From the NCBI GenBank assembly GCA_016183145.1, contig JACPFE010000332.1, forward strand, positions 1-23,209: 23,209 bases of DNA. Direction: 5' to 3'. Positions 23,005 to 23,209 of the stretch are shown piece after piece. The position numbers were made by a program, and so were the translations under genes. Position 1 is the first letter of the stretch, and each line of letters opens with the position of its first letter. The notes under the pieces were generated by a model. That model did not search any database. It was given only the letters and a program-made list of their open reading frames with translations, and was not told where the DNA came from. Source of the DNA: Deltaproteobacteria bacterium. GTDB taxonomy: Bacteria > Desulfobacterota > Binatia > UBA9968.

Positions 23005-23208
23005 TCATACGCGCGATTGCAGTTCATCCAATGGCACTTCGGACATTGGCATGAGCTTGTAGCGACGCATTTCGACGATCTTGATCTCATCGGGATGTGA
23101 TCCAGAGGTGAATTCGATTAGTATCAGAGATTCGTCCTTTAACTCCTGAATTCCAACCGGCCTAAGAATGAGTTTGGGGTATCGTTCGTGCGCGAAATCG
23201 ATGGCCTG
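23005..23208 (-). CDS. C-terminal part of an unknown protein, cut by the right edge
   Basis: Reading the minus strand from the window edge gives an uninterrupted 67-residue frame that stops at TGA (23005-23007). It starts QAIDFAHERYPKLILRPVG, contains LIEFTSGSHPDEIKIVEMRR and ends VPLDELQSRV. The alternation of hydrophobic and charged residues is that of a real soluble protein. The start lies outside the window and I do not recognise the family. An ATG overlaps the stop (ATGA) and opens an 18-residue frame that soon ends, so a coupled downstream gene may once have existed. Confidence 0.6.
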   Translation of the reverse strand, partial: QAIDFAHERYPKLILRPVGIQELKDESLILIEFTSGSHPDEIKIVEMRRYKLMPMSEVPLDELQSRV

Positions 23209-23209
23209 C

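Noticed and set aside
1..23209. tRNA, rRNA or known riboswitch
   Set aside because: I saw no cloverleaf with TTCRANYC-like arm, no rRNA core sequence and no familiar riboswitch core on either strand; a covariance-model scan would be needed to exclude weak ones.

Overview
The window looks like a piece of chromosome from an uncultivated soil or sediment bacterium. Base composition is moderate to high GC, and the layout is accessory-rich: many periplasmic solute-binding proteins without transporter partners, single catabolic enzymes, and intergenic spaces full of dispersed palindromic repeats. Gene content of this kind (NMT1/THI5-like binding proteins, UbiD decarboxylase, MetE-like and AMDase-like enzymes, TcuA-like flavoprotein) is familiar from Tectomicrobia, Rokubacteria, Binatota and deltaproteobacterial metagenome bins. 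That placement is inference; there is no rRNA or other phylogenetic marker here.

Layout. 1-435: window edge and a decayed minus-strand reading frame. 436-2630 (minus): a compact restriction-modification unit, an NPPY adenine methyltransferase followed 17 bp later by a PD-(D/E)XK nuclease. 2855-4611 (plus): a GC-rich three-gene block with an Asp-box (BNR) repeat protein broken by a frameshift, a MoaD/ThiS-like sulfur-carrier fold protein ending in GG and starting inside the previous stop, and a DoxX-like membrane protein. Similar 33-34 bp sequences flank this block in inverted orientation. 4741-7006 (plus): a binding protein and a MetE-like enzyme with a full zinc site. 7121-8815 (minus): a secreted subtilisin-like protease. 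9487-10568 (minus): a two-gene short-chain chromate transporter. 10837-12676 (minus): a family-1 binding protein and a cysteine-free Asp/Glu-racemase/AMDase-like protein. 13093-16328 (plus): a binding-protein remnant, its intact paralogue and a UbiD decarboxylase. 16584-17618 (minus) and 18077-20940 (plus): a binding-protein-fold protein without a signal peptide, divergent from a TcuA-like flavoprotein followed by another binding protein. 21163-22556 (minus): a GST and a GNAT acetyltransferase. 23005-23208 (minus): the C-terminus of an unknown protein.

The main theme is that five intact binding-protein-fold genes and one remnant occur with no permease or ATPase gene, and each intact one lies next to a single soluble enzyme gene (MetE-like, AMDase-like, UbiD, TcuA-like). 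This suggests repeated small capture-plus-conversion cassettes for organic acids or aromatic compounds, served by transporters encoded elsewhere or acting in sensing.

The second theme is intergenic structure: three copies of a roughly 180-bp imperfect palindrome (after ubiD, before the tcuA-like gene and after it), three copies of another dispersed repeat (9261, 21111, 22702), an 8-nt-period inverted repeat between a binding protein and the MetE-like gene, and a 28-bp-arm hairpin of the widespread type that translates as CHSERSEESR. No transposase, integrase, CRISPR array, tRNA or rRNA was recognised.
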